In this document: positions 16,468 through 27,353 of the stretch, piece by piece | How the letters are laid out: each line of letters opens with the position of its first letter | Position numbering within the stretch: the first letter of the stretch is position 1 | From: CAVXXD01 sp963765625 | GTDB lineage: Bacteria > Actinomycetota > Geothermincolia > Geothermincolales > Geothermincolaceae | DNA: 64,000 nt | NCBI GenBank assembly: GCA_963765625.1 | Contig: CAVXXD010000016.1 | Span: forward strand, 124,001 to 188,000 | Direction: 5' to 3' | The notes under the pieces: generated by a model | Told to the model about the DNA's origin: nothing | The model's input: the letters and a program-made list of their open reading frames with translations, nothing else | The model's database searches: none | Translations under genes and position numbers: made by a program

Positions 16468-19400
16468 CTATTCATTCGCCACCCCCACCGAGTCGTGGGC
16501 CCAGGCCCGGTCGGGGCCGTAGGTGGCCCGCTCCGCCACCACCGCACCCGAGGATGAGACCAGGGTGGAGACGTCGTAGGTGGTGCAGTAGTCGTTTAAG
16601 CGGAAAGAGGTGCGCGACCCCCCGGCAATACTTACATTCTGTAAAGTATCCGGGGCCAGGGGGCCGGCCCCGGTCTGCAGGGTCAGGCTGACGTCCACTG
16701 GTGAGGTGCCGGGGTTCTGCACCAGCACCCAGGTCTCCATCCCCCCGTCGGTGGACCCTTCGGCCAGACACCAGGAGGAAGCGGGAGCCGCCACCCCCAC
16801 CGAGTCGTGGGCCCAGGCGCGGTCGGGGCCGTAGGTGGCCCGCTCCGCCACCACCGCGCCCGAAGAAGAGACCAGGGTGGAGACGTCGTAGGTGGTGCAG
16901 TAGTCGTTCAAGCGGAAAGAGGTGCGCGACCCCCCGGCAATACTTACATTCTGTAAAGTATCCGGGGCCAGGGGGCCGGCCCCGGTCTGCAGGGTCAGGC
17001 TGACGTCCACTGGTGAGGTGCCGGGGTTCTGAACCAGCACCCAGGTCTCCATCCCCCCGTCGGTGGACCCTTCGGCCAGACACCAGGAGGAAGCGGGAGC
17101 CGCCACCCCCACCGAGTCGTGGGCCCAGGCGCGGTCGGGGCCGTAGGTGGCCCGCTCCGCCACCACCGCACCCGAAGAAGAGACCAGGGTGGAGACGTCG
17201 TAGGTGGTGCAGTAGTCGTTTAAGCGGAAAGAGGTGCGCGACCCCCCGGCAATACTTACATTCTGTAAAGTATCCGGGGCCAGGGGGCCGGCCCCGGTCT
17301 GCAGGGTCAGGCTGACGTCCACTGGTGAGGTGCCGGGGTTCTGAACCAGCACCCAGGTCTCCATCCCCCCGTCGGTGGACCCTTCGGCCAGACACCAGGA
17401 GGAAGCCGGAGCCGCCACCCCCACCGAGTCGTGGGCCCAGGCGCGGTCGGGGCCGTAGGTGGCCCGCTCCGCCACCACCGCACCCGAAGAAGAGACCAGG
17501 GTGGAGACGTCGTAGGTGGTGCAGTAGTCGTTCAGCCTGAAAGAAGTGCGCGACCCTCCGGCAATACTTACATTCTGTAAAGTATCCGGGGTCAGGGGGC
17601 CGGCCCCGGTCTGCAGGGTCAGGCTGACGTCCACTGGTGAGGTGCCGGGGTTCTGAACCAGCACCCAGGTCTCCATCCCCCCGTCGGTGGACCCTTCGGC
17701 CAGACACCAGGAGGGTGAGGGGGCCGCGGTCACCTCGAAAGCACGGGAAGCCGAGATGCCGTAAGCGGTCTCCACCGTCACCCTGTACTTCGCCCGGTGC
17801 CAGGGAGGGTACCGCGCAGCGGATGGAGCCGTCCGACCAGGTTTCGTAGATGGTCGCCTCCGCCGTGCCGAACAGCACCCGGGAGGTGTCCCGCAAGGTC
17901 CCGAAGCCGCTTCCGGTCAGGTTGACCACCACGCCGGGGCGGCCGCTGCCGGGAGAGACGGTTTCGAGGAGGGGCGCCGTCGCCACCTCGAACTCCAGGA
18001 AAACCGGGGTTGAGTTTATCGGCAGGTCGCTGACGCTGATGTTACCCGAGGCGTCCTGGGTGGCGCCGGGTACGGCGGAAGCGGCCCCGGTCAGCAGGTC
18101 GACCTGGAAAGGTTTGCGGTAGAGGACGGGGTCGCTGCCGAGGTTAATCTCCAGGGTGTCGCCGGGCGGATAGGAGATGATTGGAATGGGGTCATAAGGA
18201 TCAGTCGTGTCGTACGTGATGGTCTCGATCTTCCAGGCCGCCACCGCCAGGGTGGAGGGACCGGGTTGATAGGCCCGGGTCCATAAAGGGTGAGACGTGT
18301 CGGCACACTGGAAGGTGAGCGGGGCGGTGGACGGCTCCGACGCCGGGCCGAACACCTCCTCCAGGCGGCGGTAGTACTGGTAAGAAGGCTTGGGCGTGAA
18401 GTCGTGGTGGAGCAAGCCGTAGCAGGAGCCGGGGTCAGCCGGCTGGTCCAGTTCCTCCCAGAGGTCGTAGTAGAACACCATGTCCGCCGAGGTCCCCATG
18501 TAGTTGAGGAAGGAGCGGAGAATGTAGGAAGCCTGGTCGGCCTCGCTCTGGCCTTCGGGCAACTCGGTACCGGTGTTGGTATTCCAGCCCAACTCGGTGA
18601 TCCAGATCTCCAGGTGCTTGGTGGTGTACTTGGCGATCTCGTCTGGGAACCAGGTGTCCTGCCAATAGGTCATATAATCTTCCTGGGGTGTGTAGGTCTT
18701 GTTGCGCATGGCTTCCGGGTAGGGGTGGTAGGCCAGAGCGTCGACGTGGTCGGCCACCCCCGCCGCCAGGCATTGGCCGATGTATTCGTGGCCCAGCCCG
18801 GCCATGCCTCCCATGACAATCTTGGCTGCCGGGTCGGCGGCCCGGATGGCGGCTGAGGCTTCTTCCAGCAACACCATGTAGGCGGCGGAGTCCGGCGCCG
18901 GCTGCCAGAACTGGGTGATGTTCTCCTCGTTCCATATCTCCCAGGCCGCCACCCGCCCCTGGTAGCGCTTGGCCAGGGTGGAGGCGTAATTCACCCAGGC
19001 CGGGTGATCGGTGGGCGGGTAGTTCCAGCCGGTATTATCACCGTTGGCCCATTCAGGTGTGGCCAGCATGATGCCGAGCACCTCGATGCCGCGTGCTTCG
19101 GCCGCGTCGACCACCGCGTCGGTGCCGGTGAAGTCCCACGCTCCTTGCTCCGCTTCCATGTCCGACCAGGCGAAAGTGCATCGCACCCAACCGATGCCCG
19201 CCTCCGCCATGGCGTCCAGGCTGTCTTCGACAGCCCCGCTGCCGTAGTATTCGGGATGATCGTATATGAACGGCAGGTGGCTCTGGGCTACGCCGCAGCG
19301 GTCGCTGATGGTGGGAGTGCCGGCAGCCGCAACGGCCACTTCGGAGGAAGAACCGGCAGCCGCGACACCGGTGAGGCTCGGCCCGAGGGACAGCACGAAT

Positions 19401-19471
19401 AAAAAGGCCGCCAATATCGCGTAAAGACGGCTTCCTTGCCCCGGGTTCTTAGTCACACCAGCCGTTTTCAT
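16468..19471 (-). CDS. Secreted glycosyl hydrolase (clan A-like) with TIG domain and four AEGSTDG repeats, frameshifted
   Basis: A signal peptide (LYAILAAFLFVLSLGPSLTGVAAA) leads to a TIM-barrel of the GH5/GH39 kind (about residues 55-400). Probable acid/base E182 lies in EIWNEEN and nucleophile E293 in ITELGW. A beta-sandwich region and an IPT/TIG domain (VSPGSGRPGVVVNLTGSGFG) follow. The frame then shifts near 17790 and re-enters as TVETAYGISASRAFEV. The C-terminus is four roughly 104-residue repeats beginning WCLAEGSTDGGMETWVLVQN, nearly identical at DNA level with a 312-base period. Exported, probably cell-surface polysaccharide hydrolase; the repeats may anchor it. The linked sugar is not predictable. 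Confidence 0.8.
16478..17725 (-). repeat. Four tandem 312-bp near-identical coding repeats
   Basis: The period is exact: the GCCACCCCCACCGAGTCG boundary recurs at 16478, 16790, 17102 and 17414. Differences between units are a few percent, much less than between repeats of the other surface proteins here, which implies recent duplication or gene conversion. Confidence 0.9.
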
Positions 19472-19631
19472 ACTAATATTATATGCCTTCCCGCACCTTG
19501 ATTTAGACCCCTGTTGATTGCATGATAGAAGAAGGAGCGATATCGGGCAACACGGCAGTAAGGTCTGAAGGGCAGTAGATCAATCAGAGCACCGCGTCCG
19601 AGGTGAAGGATATCCCGAAAAGGGGGTAGAG

Positions 19632-20696
19632 GTGTCGAGGCTCAAGACGTGCGGGAAGTGCGGGGTGCCCCGAATGGTCAGCAAGGGGCAGGTCTGGCAC
19701 AACAACGGCACCATCACCGAGAGGAAGGACCCTTCCCATCGCATGCTCCTCACCGAATCGGAAAACATCGACGCCCTCTTCCGGGGAATCGAGGAGATAA
19801 TCGGGTTGCCCATAGAGAAGCTGGTGATAGAGAGCAAACGCCGGGTGACCAGGGAATACCTGGAGAAGATGGTCCCCGTCATTGTCCGCAAGGCCATCTA
19901 CCTGGTCAAGCCGGACTTCATCGCCGGAAGGTTCACCGACATCGCCAGGGCTTACGGTTACGGCGATGTCGTGTTGGTGGAGTTCCGCCGGGAATTCAAC
20001 GACGACGACTACGTGATCATGACCGTCGAGGAGCCGTACTCGGTCCTCTTCTACCGGGGCGACAACCTGGGCGGCATGGAAGCAGCCACCGGGCGGGAGT
20101 GCTCGGTGGACATGAAGCTGATAGGTGACGGCAAGTACAACGTGGACATTCGTGTCGCCTCCCACCCCCCGGAACTGCGGGAACGGCTGAAGACGAGACC
20201 CAACGAATACAAGAAGGGCGACATCAGTTTCGAGCGCTGCAAGTCATGCGGCATCCCCCTCGACGTCGCTGCGTACTGCTGGGACCTGGAAGCGGGAACC
20301 ATTATCACCCCCAGGATGGGCCGGAGGATGGCGCTTTTCGGGCCCTTCGGCCTGGAAGCCATCTTCAACGATCTGGAGGCGGAGTTGGGAGAGACCATCC
20401 CCGCCGCCATCATTGAGGCTCAGAGGCGTTACGTCCGCGCCAACCTGGGGCCGGAATGGCTGAAGGGTCCGGAGAACTTCCGCCGCATGTGCGCCCTGCG
20501 CGGGATGGGCAACCTCACTTCTTTCGAAACGGACGACCGGCACATCACCCTGACCATCGAGAACTACTGCATGGATTACATGATGGCCGGCACGGTGCAG
20601 GGATTGTTCGAGATAGCCGTGGGCTGTGACAAATCCGTCCCTACGATAAGGCATGGTGATGAGCACGATCTCACCGTCTCCGTCGAGCGCTCCTGA
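19632..20696 (+). CDS. Zinc-ribbon protein with internal duplication, paralog 1 (unknown function)
   Basis: 354 residues from a GTG start, with AGGGGGT upstream. I do not recognise a named family. The protein is two similar halves of about 175 residues. Each opens with a CxxCG[VI]P knuckle (CGKCGVP near residue 7; CKSCGIP near residue 198), then a GTI strand, an RM(A/L)L segment, and a helix of the form IE.LVIESKRRVTREYL or IPAAIIEAQRRYVRANL. Each half ends in a strand-rich stretch with TVEEPYSVLF...GDNLGGMEA or TIENYCMDYM...GLFEIAVG. No signal peptide or membrane helix is present. The immediate downstream neighbour is a paralog and a third copy lies at 62747-63844. The layout suggests metal binding plus a V4R-like ligand-binding fold, but that is a guess. 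Confidence 0.7.
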   Translation: MSRLKTCGKCGVPRMVSKGQVWHNNGTITERKDPSHRMLLTESENIDALFRGIEEIIGLPIEKLVIESKRRVTREYLEKMVPVIVRKAIYLVKPDFIAGRFTDIARAYGYGDVVLVEFRREFNDDDYVIMTVEEPYSVLFYRGDNLGGMEAATGRECSVDMKLIGDGKYNVDIRVASHPPELRERLKTRPNEYKKGDISFERCKSCGIPLDVAAYCWDLEAGTIITPRMGRRMALFGPFGLEAIFNDLEAELGETIPAAIIEAQRRYVRANLGPEWLKGPENFRRMCALRGMGNLTSFETDDRHITLTIENYCMDYMMAGTVQGLFEIAVGCDKSVPTIRHGDEHDLTVSVERS

Positions 20697-20768
20697 GTAA
20701 GGGCCGGGTTAAAGGAAAAGCAACGTTATTACCGAAGTTAATAATACAGGCTATTGAAAGGGGTAATC

Positions 20769-21839
20769 GTGGCTGAACTGAAGGTCTGCAAGGATTGCGG
20801 AGTCCCCAAACTGGTGTCCAAGGGCCTCGTCTGGGGCGCCGACGGCACCATCTCCGAGAAGAAGGACCCCGACCACCGCATGCTCTTCTGCGAGTCGGAC
20901 AACCTGGAGGCGCTCTTCGCGGGCATCGAGAGCATCATCGGCATGTCCATCGAAAAGATTGTCATCGAAAGCAAGCGCCGGGTGACCAGGGAATACCTGG
21001 AGAAGATGATCCCTGCCCCGGTTCGCAAGCTCATCTACTTCTTCAAGCCCAGCCTGATCGCCGAAAAGATGGGGGTGATCGGGGGGGTCCACGGCTACGG
21101 CCTCATCGACATGGTCAGTATCAAGAAGCACACCGAAAGAGGCGACTACCTCCTGATGACCATCGAGCATCCCTACTCCATCCGTTTCTTCCGCGGCGAC
21201 AACCTGGGCGGCATGGAGGCGGCTTCCGGGCGTGAGTGCACGGTTGAAGAGAAGCAGATCGGGGAGGACAAGTACCAGCTGGAGATGTGGGTGAGCGAGC
21301 ATCCGCCGGAACTGCAGGAGCGCCTCAAGCTCAAGGCTTATCCTCTCAAGCCCGGGGATATCCAGTTGGAGAGGTGCCCGAAATGCGGCATCCCGCTCGC
21401 GGTCGCCGCTTATCAGTGGGACCCGGATACCGGTAGCATCAGGAATCCGGAAAACGGCGTCAGGATGGCCCTCTTCGGCCCGGTGGGGCTGGAAGCCGTC
21501 TTCTACGAACTCGAGCAGGAACTGGGAGAGGCCATCCCGGAGACCATCATCAAAGCGCAGACGCGCTACGTCAAAGAGCACTACCCGGCTGGGGACTGGC
21601 TGCGCGGGGAGGAGAAACTGCGGGAGATGATCGCCCTACGTGGAACGGGCATCCTTAAGAGCTACAAGGTCGACAACGACGGTTTGACCATGTCCATCCA
21701 GAACTCCACAATCGCCTACCTGATCATAGGTATCATCAAGGGCGTATTCGAGGTGGCCAGAGGGCTGGAGTCTTCCGTCCACAGCTGGAGCATTGCTGAT
21801 GACGGCGACCTCACCGTCACCGTTCGCATCCCGGTGTAG
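20769..21839 (+). CDS. Zinc-ribbon protein with internal duplication, paralog 2 (unknown function)
   Basis: 356 residues from GTG 20769. This start matches the paralog (MAELKVCKDCGVPK against MSRLKTCGKCGVPR) and has GAAAGGGGT upstream, so the TTG at 20754 is rejected. Knuckles are CKDCGVP and CPKCGIP. The stretch IESKRRVTREYLEKM is identical to paralog 1, and RGDNLGGMEAA also recurs, so the pair is a tandem duplication that has since diverged. The gap to the first copy is 72 bases and the two may be co-transcribed. Soluble; no catalytic motif recognised. Confidence 0.7.
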   Translation: MAELKVCKDCGVPKLVSKGLVWGADGTISEKKDPDHRMLFCESDNLEALFAGIESIIGMSIEKIVIESKRRVTREYLEKMIPAPVRKLIYFFKPSLIAEKMGVIGGVHGYGLIDMVSIKKHTERGDYLLMTIEHPYSIRFFRGDNLGGMEAASGRECTVEEKQIGEDKYQLEMWVSEHPPELQERLKLKAYPLKPGDIQLERCPKCGIPLAVAAYQWDPDTGSIRNPENGVRMALFGPVGLEAVFYELEQELGEAIPETIIKAQTRYVKEHYPAGDWLRGEEKLREMIALRGTGILKSYKVDNDGLTMSIQNSTIAYLIIGIIKGVFEVARGLESSVHSWSIADDGDLTVTVRIPV

Positions 21840-21840
21840 G

Positions 21841-24445
21841 TCAGATGCCGTACCCCACCAACGTCGTGGCCGCCTGTCCAACCGTTGTAGTTGAAGTACA
21901 TCGGCCGCTCAACGATTATCCACGGGCCCGATACCACCTCCACCCGGCTGGACAGCTGGTAACCAGCCCCGGCGTGCTCGTTTACGTTGAAGGTGACGCG
22001 GGCAGCCGGCCGGGATGTCCGCTTCTCGCGGCGGCAGGGCGCCCTCTTCCTGGGTGTAGTAGGTGATGCGAACGTGCGAGGTGGAAGTGCCCGGGTTCTG
22101 GACACACAGCCATTCTTCGAACCCCGCGCCGGTGTAGCCTTCCGCGAAGAAGAGGTCGTTGCGGCGGAAAGACGCGCCGATGACACAGTGCCCGCCGGTC
22201 CAGCCGTACCCCCCGGTGCCGGAGTAGCTGAAGTACATGGGCCTCTCGGCCAGGAAGGGGGAGTCGCAGGTCAGTTTGACCGAGACGTCCCGTCCCGCGC
22301 CCACCTCTTCCGGGACGAAGATGGTCCGGCGGGTGCCCGCCGGCCACCTCGTAGTCCAGTGCCAAAGGCTCGGCGCCGTCGCCGAACTGGTAGACGGCGT
22401 TGACCGTGACCGCCAGCGGGTAGGGGTTCTGCAGGGTCAGCCATTCCTCGAACCCCGTCCCCGGTGTAGCCTTCCGCGAAGTAGTACTCGCGTTTCAGGT
22501 AAGTAGTGCCCATCACGCAGTGACCCCCCGTCCAGGCATAGTTACCCGTGCCGGTGTAGTCGAAGTAGACGGGGCGCTCGGCCACCACCGGCTGGTCGGA
22601 CTGGAGGTAGAGTGATGTCGAGTAACCTTCGCCCAATACTTCGTTGACCTTGAAGGTTGCACGGGAACCCGCCTCGACGGTGTAGCCGGTCCTCACCACT
22701 TCACCGACTTCCTGGGTCTGGAAGCGGAAAACCAGCTCGGCGTCTTCCTGGCCGGGGTTGAGAACGCAGACCCACTCGTCGAAGCCGGGCCCGGTGTAAC
22801 CTTCCGCGAAGTACCAGGAGGTATCCGGAGAGGACGCACCCACCACGTCGTGTCCACCCGTCCAGCCCGGCCCGTACCGGAAGTAGATGGGGCGTTCGGC
22901 CACGAACGGATCGGTTGAGGCGGTGCGGATGGAGACGTCCCGCCCTGCCCCCACCTCCGCGTTGACGTCCACGGTCACGCGGGAGCCGGCCGGCACCGGC
23001 AGCGTTTCCGTGACCGGGTCACTATCGGCGAAGACGTAGGTGACGGCGACGTCGATCCCCGCCTCGCCCGGGTTGCCCAGGCAGAGGTATTCCTGGAAAC
23101 CCTCGCCGGTGTAGCCCTCGGCGAAGTAGAAGAAAGTGTTGTATGCGAGCTCCTTGCGGAATACCTGTTTACCGGAGGTCGGCTGGCCGTCGATGAGGTT
23201 GGTGGCGGTGGAGTCGAAGGCCACGAACTTGCCGTCCGAGCTGAGATCACTGGAATCCGAGGTCTGATTGCCCGGCTGCCCCGCCGCCGAGATCGAGCAA
23301 CAGGCGACTTCACCTCCAGCGAGGCTCTTGCGCAGGATATGATATTGCCCGTTGACCGCTTCGGGGCTCAGGTTGGTCGACTGTGTCCTGAAACTGACGT
23401 AGCCGCCGTTGGCGCTGATGGAGGCCGAGGCGCTGTCATAATTTCCTTCGTTACCCGAGATGTTCACCGAGCAGAGGCGCACCTCTTGCGACTGCAAGTC
23501 CTTGCGGTAGACGTGCTTGCGCCCAGCCGTCAAGCCGGCAACGAGGTTGCCGGATATGGATTCAAACGAGATGTAACGTCCGTCCGTATTGATGTCCGGG
23601 TCGTAGCTGTCTTGATCGCCCTGAGCTCCCGAGGCTGAAGAAGAGACGAGCATTACCTCGCCGGTGGTCAGGTCCTTGCGGAACACTTGAGCTCCGGTGG
23701 TGGGATTGCCGGGTATGAGGTTTGTCGCCCAGGAGACGAAGGTGGCGTAACGGCTGTCCGAATTGACGACCACGTCGTCGGATGTGTTGTTTCCCTGGTT
23801 CCCGGTGGGGGAGCAGGAGATCAGTACGGTCTCTCCCGTCACCAGGTCTTTGCGGAATAGCTGAACGCTACTGGTGGCTCCTGATGAGAGGAGGTTGGTG
23901 GAATTGGAAGCGAAAACCACGAAACGCCCGTCGGCGCTGATGCAGGGCTCGCCGGCGGTCTTGTTGCCCTGGGTGCCGTCGGGACCGGAGGAGCACAGCA
24001 TCACTTCACCTGTCACCAGGTCCTTGCGGAACACTTGCTGGTTGCCGTTGGTGGGATGTCCGGGGATCAGGTTGGTGGAACTGGAGCGGAAGGCCACGAA
24101 GGTGCCGTCCGCGCTGATGGAAGGATACTCGCTGGCCTGGTTGCCGGAAGTCCCGTCGGGGGCACAGGAGCAGAGGGTCACCTCACCGGAGGCTACGTCC
24201 TTGCGAAAGATGCTGTTGGAGGTGACGCCGGGCGCCAGGTTTGAGGCGGTCGCGGTGAAGGCTACATACCTTCCCCCCGCGCTGATGCTGGGGTCCTGGC
24301 AGGTGCCGGTAGAAGCCGTTCCGCCGGACGTGCAGGACACCAGGGTCACGTCCCCGGCGTCGGCCCGGACCGTGACCGGTGCGGCCAGCAGGATGGTGCA
24401 TAAAAGCATAAAGCAGAGCATCGTGGAAAAAAGACGAGTTATCAT
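21841..24445 (-). CDS. Secreted seven-bladed beta-propeller with A-B-C-D AEGYTG repeats, four frameshifts
   Basis: A signal peptide (MLCFMLLCTILLAAPVTVRA) precedes seven TolB/WD40-like blades, each with a strand such as YVAFTATASNLAPG, FVAFRSSSTNLIPG, FVVFASNSTNL or FVAFDSTATNL. Four repeats of about 105 residues follow (AEGYTGEGFQEYLCLGN, AEGYTGPGFDEWVCVLN, AEGYTG...EEWLTLQN, AEGYTGAGFEEWLCVQN). The coding frame slips near 22460, 22335, 22010 and 21865. Joining the pieces gives all four complete repeats, ending GGHDVGGYGI at 21841. Exported, probably displayed on the cell surface; ligand unknown. The stop is 1 base from that of the convergent zinc-ribbon gene. Open question: sequencing errors or a real pseudogene. 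Confidence 0.75.
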
Positions 24446-24506
24446 TTCAGCCCCCTTTGACGAAAACCTTCGCCGATTGTCCCATTATATCGCTTGCGCT
24501 GGTCCC

Positions 24507-27218
24507 TCAGGGGGTGAAGCCGACCACGTCGTGCCCGCCGTCCCAGGCGCCTTCATAGAGAAAGTACATGGGCCGCTCTACCACGATGCCGGGACCGGAG
24601 GCCACCCTTGCCAGGGCTGAGAGCTGGTAGCCCAAACCGGCGTCGTCATTGACGCGCAGTGTCAGGCGGGTATGGGCCGGGACCTTGACCTGCCGCACGG
24701 GCAGGGGGCCGGCTTCCTGGGTGAGGTAAGTGATCTCAACCGTAGCTTCTTCTTCCCCGGGGTTCTGCAGGCACAACCATTCGTCAAACCCCGGCCCGGT
24801 GTAACCCTCCGCGAAGAACCACTCGGAGGCGGGCCCGGAAGCCCCGATGACACAGTGCCCGCCCGTCCAGGCGCCGTTGTAGGCGAAGTACATCGGCCTC
24901 TCGGCCAGGAAGGGGGAGTCGCATGTGAGCGTCACGGAGACGTCCTTCTCCAGCCCGGTCTCACCTGGCACGAAGACGGTGAAGCGCTGGTTCGCACCCA
25001 CCGTATAATTTTTTTCCACCGGTTCACCCTGCCCCTCTCCCAGCTGGTAGACGGCGTGGACCTCGATGGGCGAGGCGGAAGGGTTCTGCAGGGTCAGCCA
25101 CTCCTCGAAGCCGGAGCGGGTGGTCCCCTCGGCGAAGAAATATCGGGTGGAGAGGGATGAAGACCCCATCACGCAATGCCCGCCCGTCCATCCCCATCCA
25201 GCCGTTCCCTGGTAGTCGAAGTACATGGGGCGCTCGGCCACCACCGGCCCCGTCGCCTCCAACACCAGCGACGACTCACGGTCTGGCCCCAGGAGGTCGT
25301 TGACCTTGAAGGTGGCACGCGAACGGGCCGCCACCTCGCAGCCCTCGCGCACCACCTCTCCGTCCTCCAGTGTCTGGAAGCGGAAGGTAAGATGGGCCGT
25401 TTCGTCGCCCGGGTTTAGGACGCAGACCCATTCGTCAAACCCCGGGCCGGTATAGCCCTCGGCGAAGTACCAGGCCTGTCTCGGCGCTGGAGTGGCCACC
25501 GCGTCGTGCCCGCCGGTCCAGGCACCTCCATAACTGAAATACATCGGCCTTTCCACCACGACGGGCTGAGCGCAATCAATTCTGAAAGAAACCTCCCGGC
25601 CTTCACCTACAACGCCGTTGACGTTGAGGGTGGCCCGCGAGGCTGCCGGCACCGGCACTTCGCTCATCTGTGAGCTGCCGTCCGGGAAGAGGCAGGTGAC
25701 GTAGGCAAGGGCATCGGCTTCACCGGGGTTGCCCAGGCAGAGCCAGGTGGCGAAACCGTCCCCGGTGTACCCCTCCGCCAGGTACTGGCTGATAAGCGGC
25801 GCGTACTCGTAGGCCCCGATGTCGTAACCCGCGCCCTGGGGGCGCACCGTGCCGGCGATGTCAGTCTCCGGCGCCAGTTCGGGTGAGCCGGCGTCGATGG
25901 CCGGGCTGCCCTCCCGCAGGCGCGCGTCCGATCCCCGCCAGTCGGCGAAGACGGCGTCGGGGTCGAAGTCGCCGGCGATGTTGTGGTCGATTACCGGGTC
26001 GATGTGGTCGTCAGTGATGATGTTGATGGAGATGTTGTTGCGGACAAGGCAGTCCCGTCCGGGAGTGGCGTCCTTGGCCGGCACCACGGCGATCCATGAA
26101 TCCCGGTAGCCTGCCTCTCCGTAGTGGTAGGGGTTGAAGACGGTGTTGTTGACCACCCGTGTGTTGACGGCTCCGTAGAGAGAGATGCCGTGCCAGTGGC
26201 CCACCATGACCACGTTGTTCTCAACCAGGCAGTCCACCATGCTGTTGTCGAATACTCCCACTCCCTGCAGGCTGTCGGCGAAGGGCTGGTCCGGGTCTTC
26301 GTGCCCGATGATGCGGTTGCCGCGCAGCACGTAGCGGTAGACGGGGGTGTTGTTACCCGGCCCTACGTAGACCTGGATGCCGTCGTTGTGATTGTCGTTG
26401 ACGCTGTAGTTGTTGAGGATGTCGTTGTACTGGCAGACGACGTCCTGGTTGCTGGCCAGGCGGATGCCGTCGCCACAGTAGTTGCGGATGGTGTTGTGCT
26501 CCACCCGGTTACCGTCACCAGACTCCACGATGCCGAAGTCCACGTTCTCCACGATATTGCCGGCGACGATGATGCGGTTGCCGCTAACCTGGACGCCCCC
26601 GTTGGCCAGGTTGTTCCAGTCGTCGGACGTCCATGCGGCGATGCTCTCCGCCGAGTAGACGTGGCAGCCTTCCATGACGGTGTCGGTGCACGGTCCCTGC
26701 CAACCGTGGCTCATCAGGAAGACCAGGTAGTTGTAGTCGGCAGGTTTGGTCCCCCGCACCGTAAGCCCCCGGAATCTCCACCGGCATCCACCGTAGAGGT
26801 TGATCTGTTCGAATACGGGAGTGTGGCCGGACTGGGCCGCCAGGGTCACGAATGACTCGTTGTAACAGCCGTTGATGTCAAGTGTCCCGTAGCTACCTGA
26901 ACGGAGGTAGATTGTGTCGCCCGGTTGTACCGGCGCGCCGGCATTGGCCGGCTGAAGGGGCTCGCCTTCGCTGTAGGGATAGCTCACCGGCTGGCGGGTC
27001 TCTATCCGGCTGAGGTCGAGGGTTTCCCAGGGGTCGTCGAAACCGCCGGTGTTCGAATCGCTGCCGGAGACGGGATCGATGTAGAAAGAAGCCCCTGCCG
27101 CCGCCCGGATTTCCCCTTTCGTTCCCGTGTCTATTCCTGCCGCCAGGGTGGCGGAAGGCAGCGCCAGCCATGCGATCAGAATGCTCGTGGTGATTATGGT
27201 TGCGGTACGGTTTCTCAC
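24507..27218 (-). CDS. Secreted parallel beta-helix protein with A-B-C-D AEGYTG repeats
   Basis: 903 residues, intact. After the signal peptide (IITTSILIAWLALPSATLAA) comes YIDPVSGSDSNTGGFDDPWETL, the usual start of secreted right-handed beta-helix proteins. A helix of Asn/Gly-rich coils follows (VSGNRIIVAGNIVENVDFGI, VEHNTIRNYCGDGIRL) to about residue 430, then SPAIDAGSPELAPETDIAG and DIGAYEY, a choice-of-anchor Q-like end. Four repeats follow in the order seen in the two other proteins (AEGYTGDGFATWLCLGN, AEGYTGPGFDEWVCVLN, AEGTTRSGFEEWLTLQN, AEGYTGPGFDEWLCLQN), ending GGHDVVGFTP. Beta-helices of this type bind or cleave polysaccharides; no lyase active site is evident. Only 61 bases separate it from the propeller gene, so they may be co-transcribed. 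Confidence 0.85.
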   Translation of the reverse strand: MRNRTATIITTSILIAWLALPSATLAAGIDTGTKGEIRAAAGASFYIDPVSGSDSNTGGFDDPWETLDLSRIETRQPVSYPYSEGEPLQPANAGAPVQPGDTIYLRSGSYGTLDINGCYNESFVTLAAQSGHTPVFEQINLYGGCRWRFRGLTVRGTKPADYNYLVFLMSHGWQGPCTDTVMEGCHVYSAESIAAWTSDDWNNLANGGVQVSGNRIIVAGNIVENVDFGIVESGDGNRVEHNTIRNYCGDGIRLASNQDVVCQYNDILNNYSVNDNHNDGIQVYVGPGNNTPVYRYVLRGNRIIGHEDPDQPFADSLQGVGVFDNSMVDCLVENNVVMVGHWHGISLYGAVNTRVVNNTVFNPYHYGEAGYRDSWIAVVPAKDATPGRDCLVRNNISINIITDDHIDPVIDHNIAGDFDPDAVFADWRGSDARLREGSPAIDAGSPELAPETDIAGTVRPQGAGYDIGAYEYAPLISQYLAEGYTGDGFATWLCLGNPGEADALAYVTCLFPDGSSQMSEVPVPAASRATLNVNGVVGEGREVSFRIDCAQPVVVERPMYFSYGGAWTGGHDAVATPAPRQAWYFAEGYTGPGFDEWVCVLNPGDETAHLTFRFQTLEDGEVVREGCEVAARSRATFKVNDLLGPDRESSLVLEATGPVVAERPMYFDYQGTAGWGWTGGHCVMGSSSLSTRYFFAEGTTRSGFEEWLTLQNPSASPIEVHAVYQLGEGQGEPVEKNYTVGANQRFTVFVPGETGLEKDVSVTLTCDSPFLAERPMYFAYNGAWTGGHCVIGASGPASEWFFAEGYTGPGFDEWLCLQNPGEEEATVEITYLTQEAGPLPVRQVKVPAHTRLTLRVNDDAGLGYQLSALARVASGPGIVVERPMYFLYEGAWDGGHDVVGFTP

Positions 27219-27353
27219 GGCTACACCCCCCTTTTCTTTTCTCTATAAGAACAATATTACAGCAACATGCCTGGCTATACTGCTTGCTAAGTTGACGCGG
27301 AGCTGAAGCCTTGGATAGAATCAAATCGCGTTTTCAGGGAGAGAGGGGGATCG

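Noticed and set aside
16478..17725. CRISPR array or satellite repeat
   Set aside because: The unit is 312 bp, coding and without spacers; it matches protein repeats.
16472..17780. Continuation of the uncorrected glycosyl hydrolase frame through the repeats
   Set aside because: Arg/Gly-rich nonsense repeated four times; the other frame gives the conserved AEGSTDG repeats, so a frameshift is the better reading.
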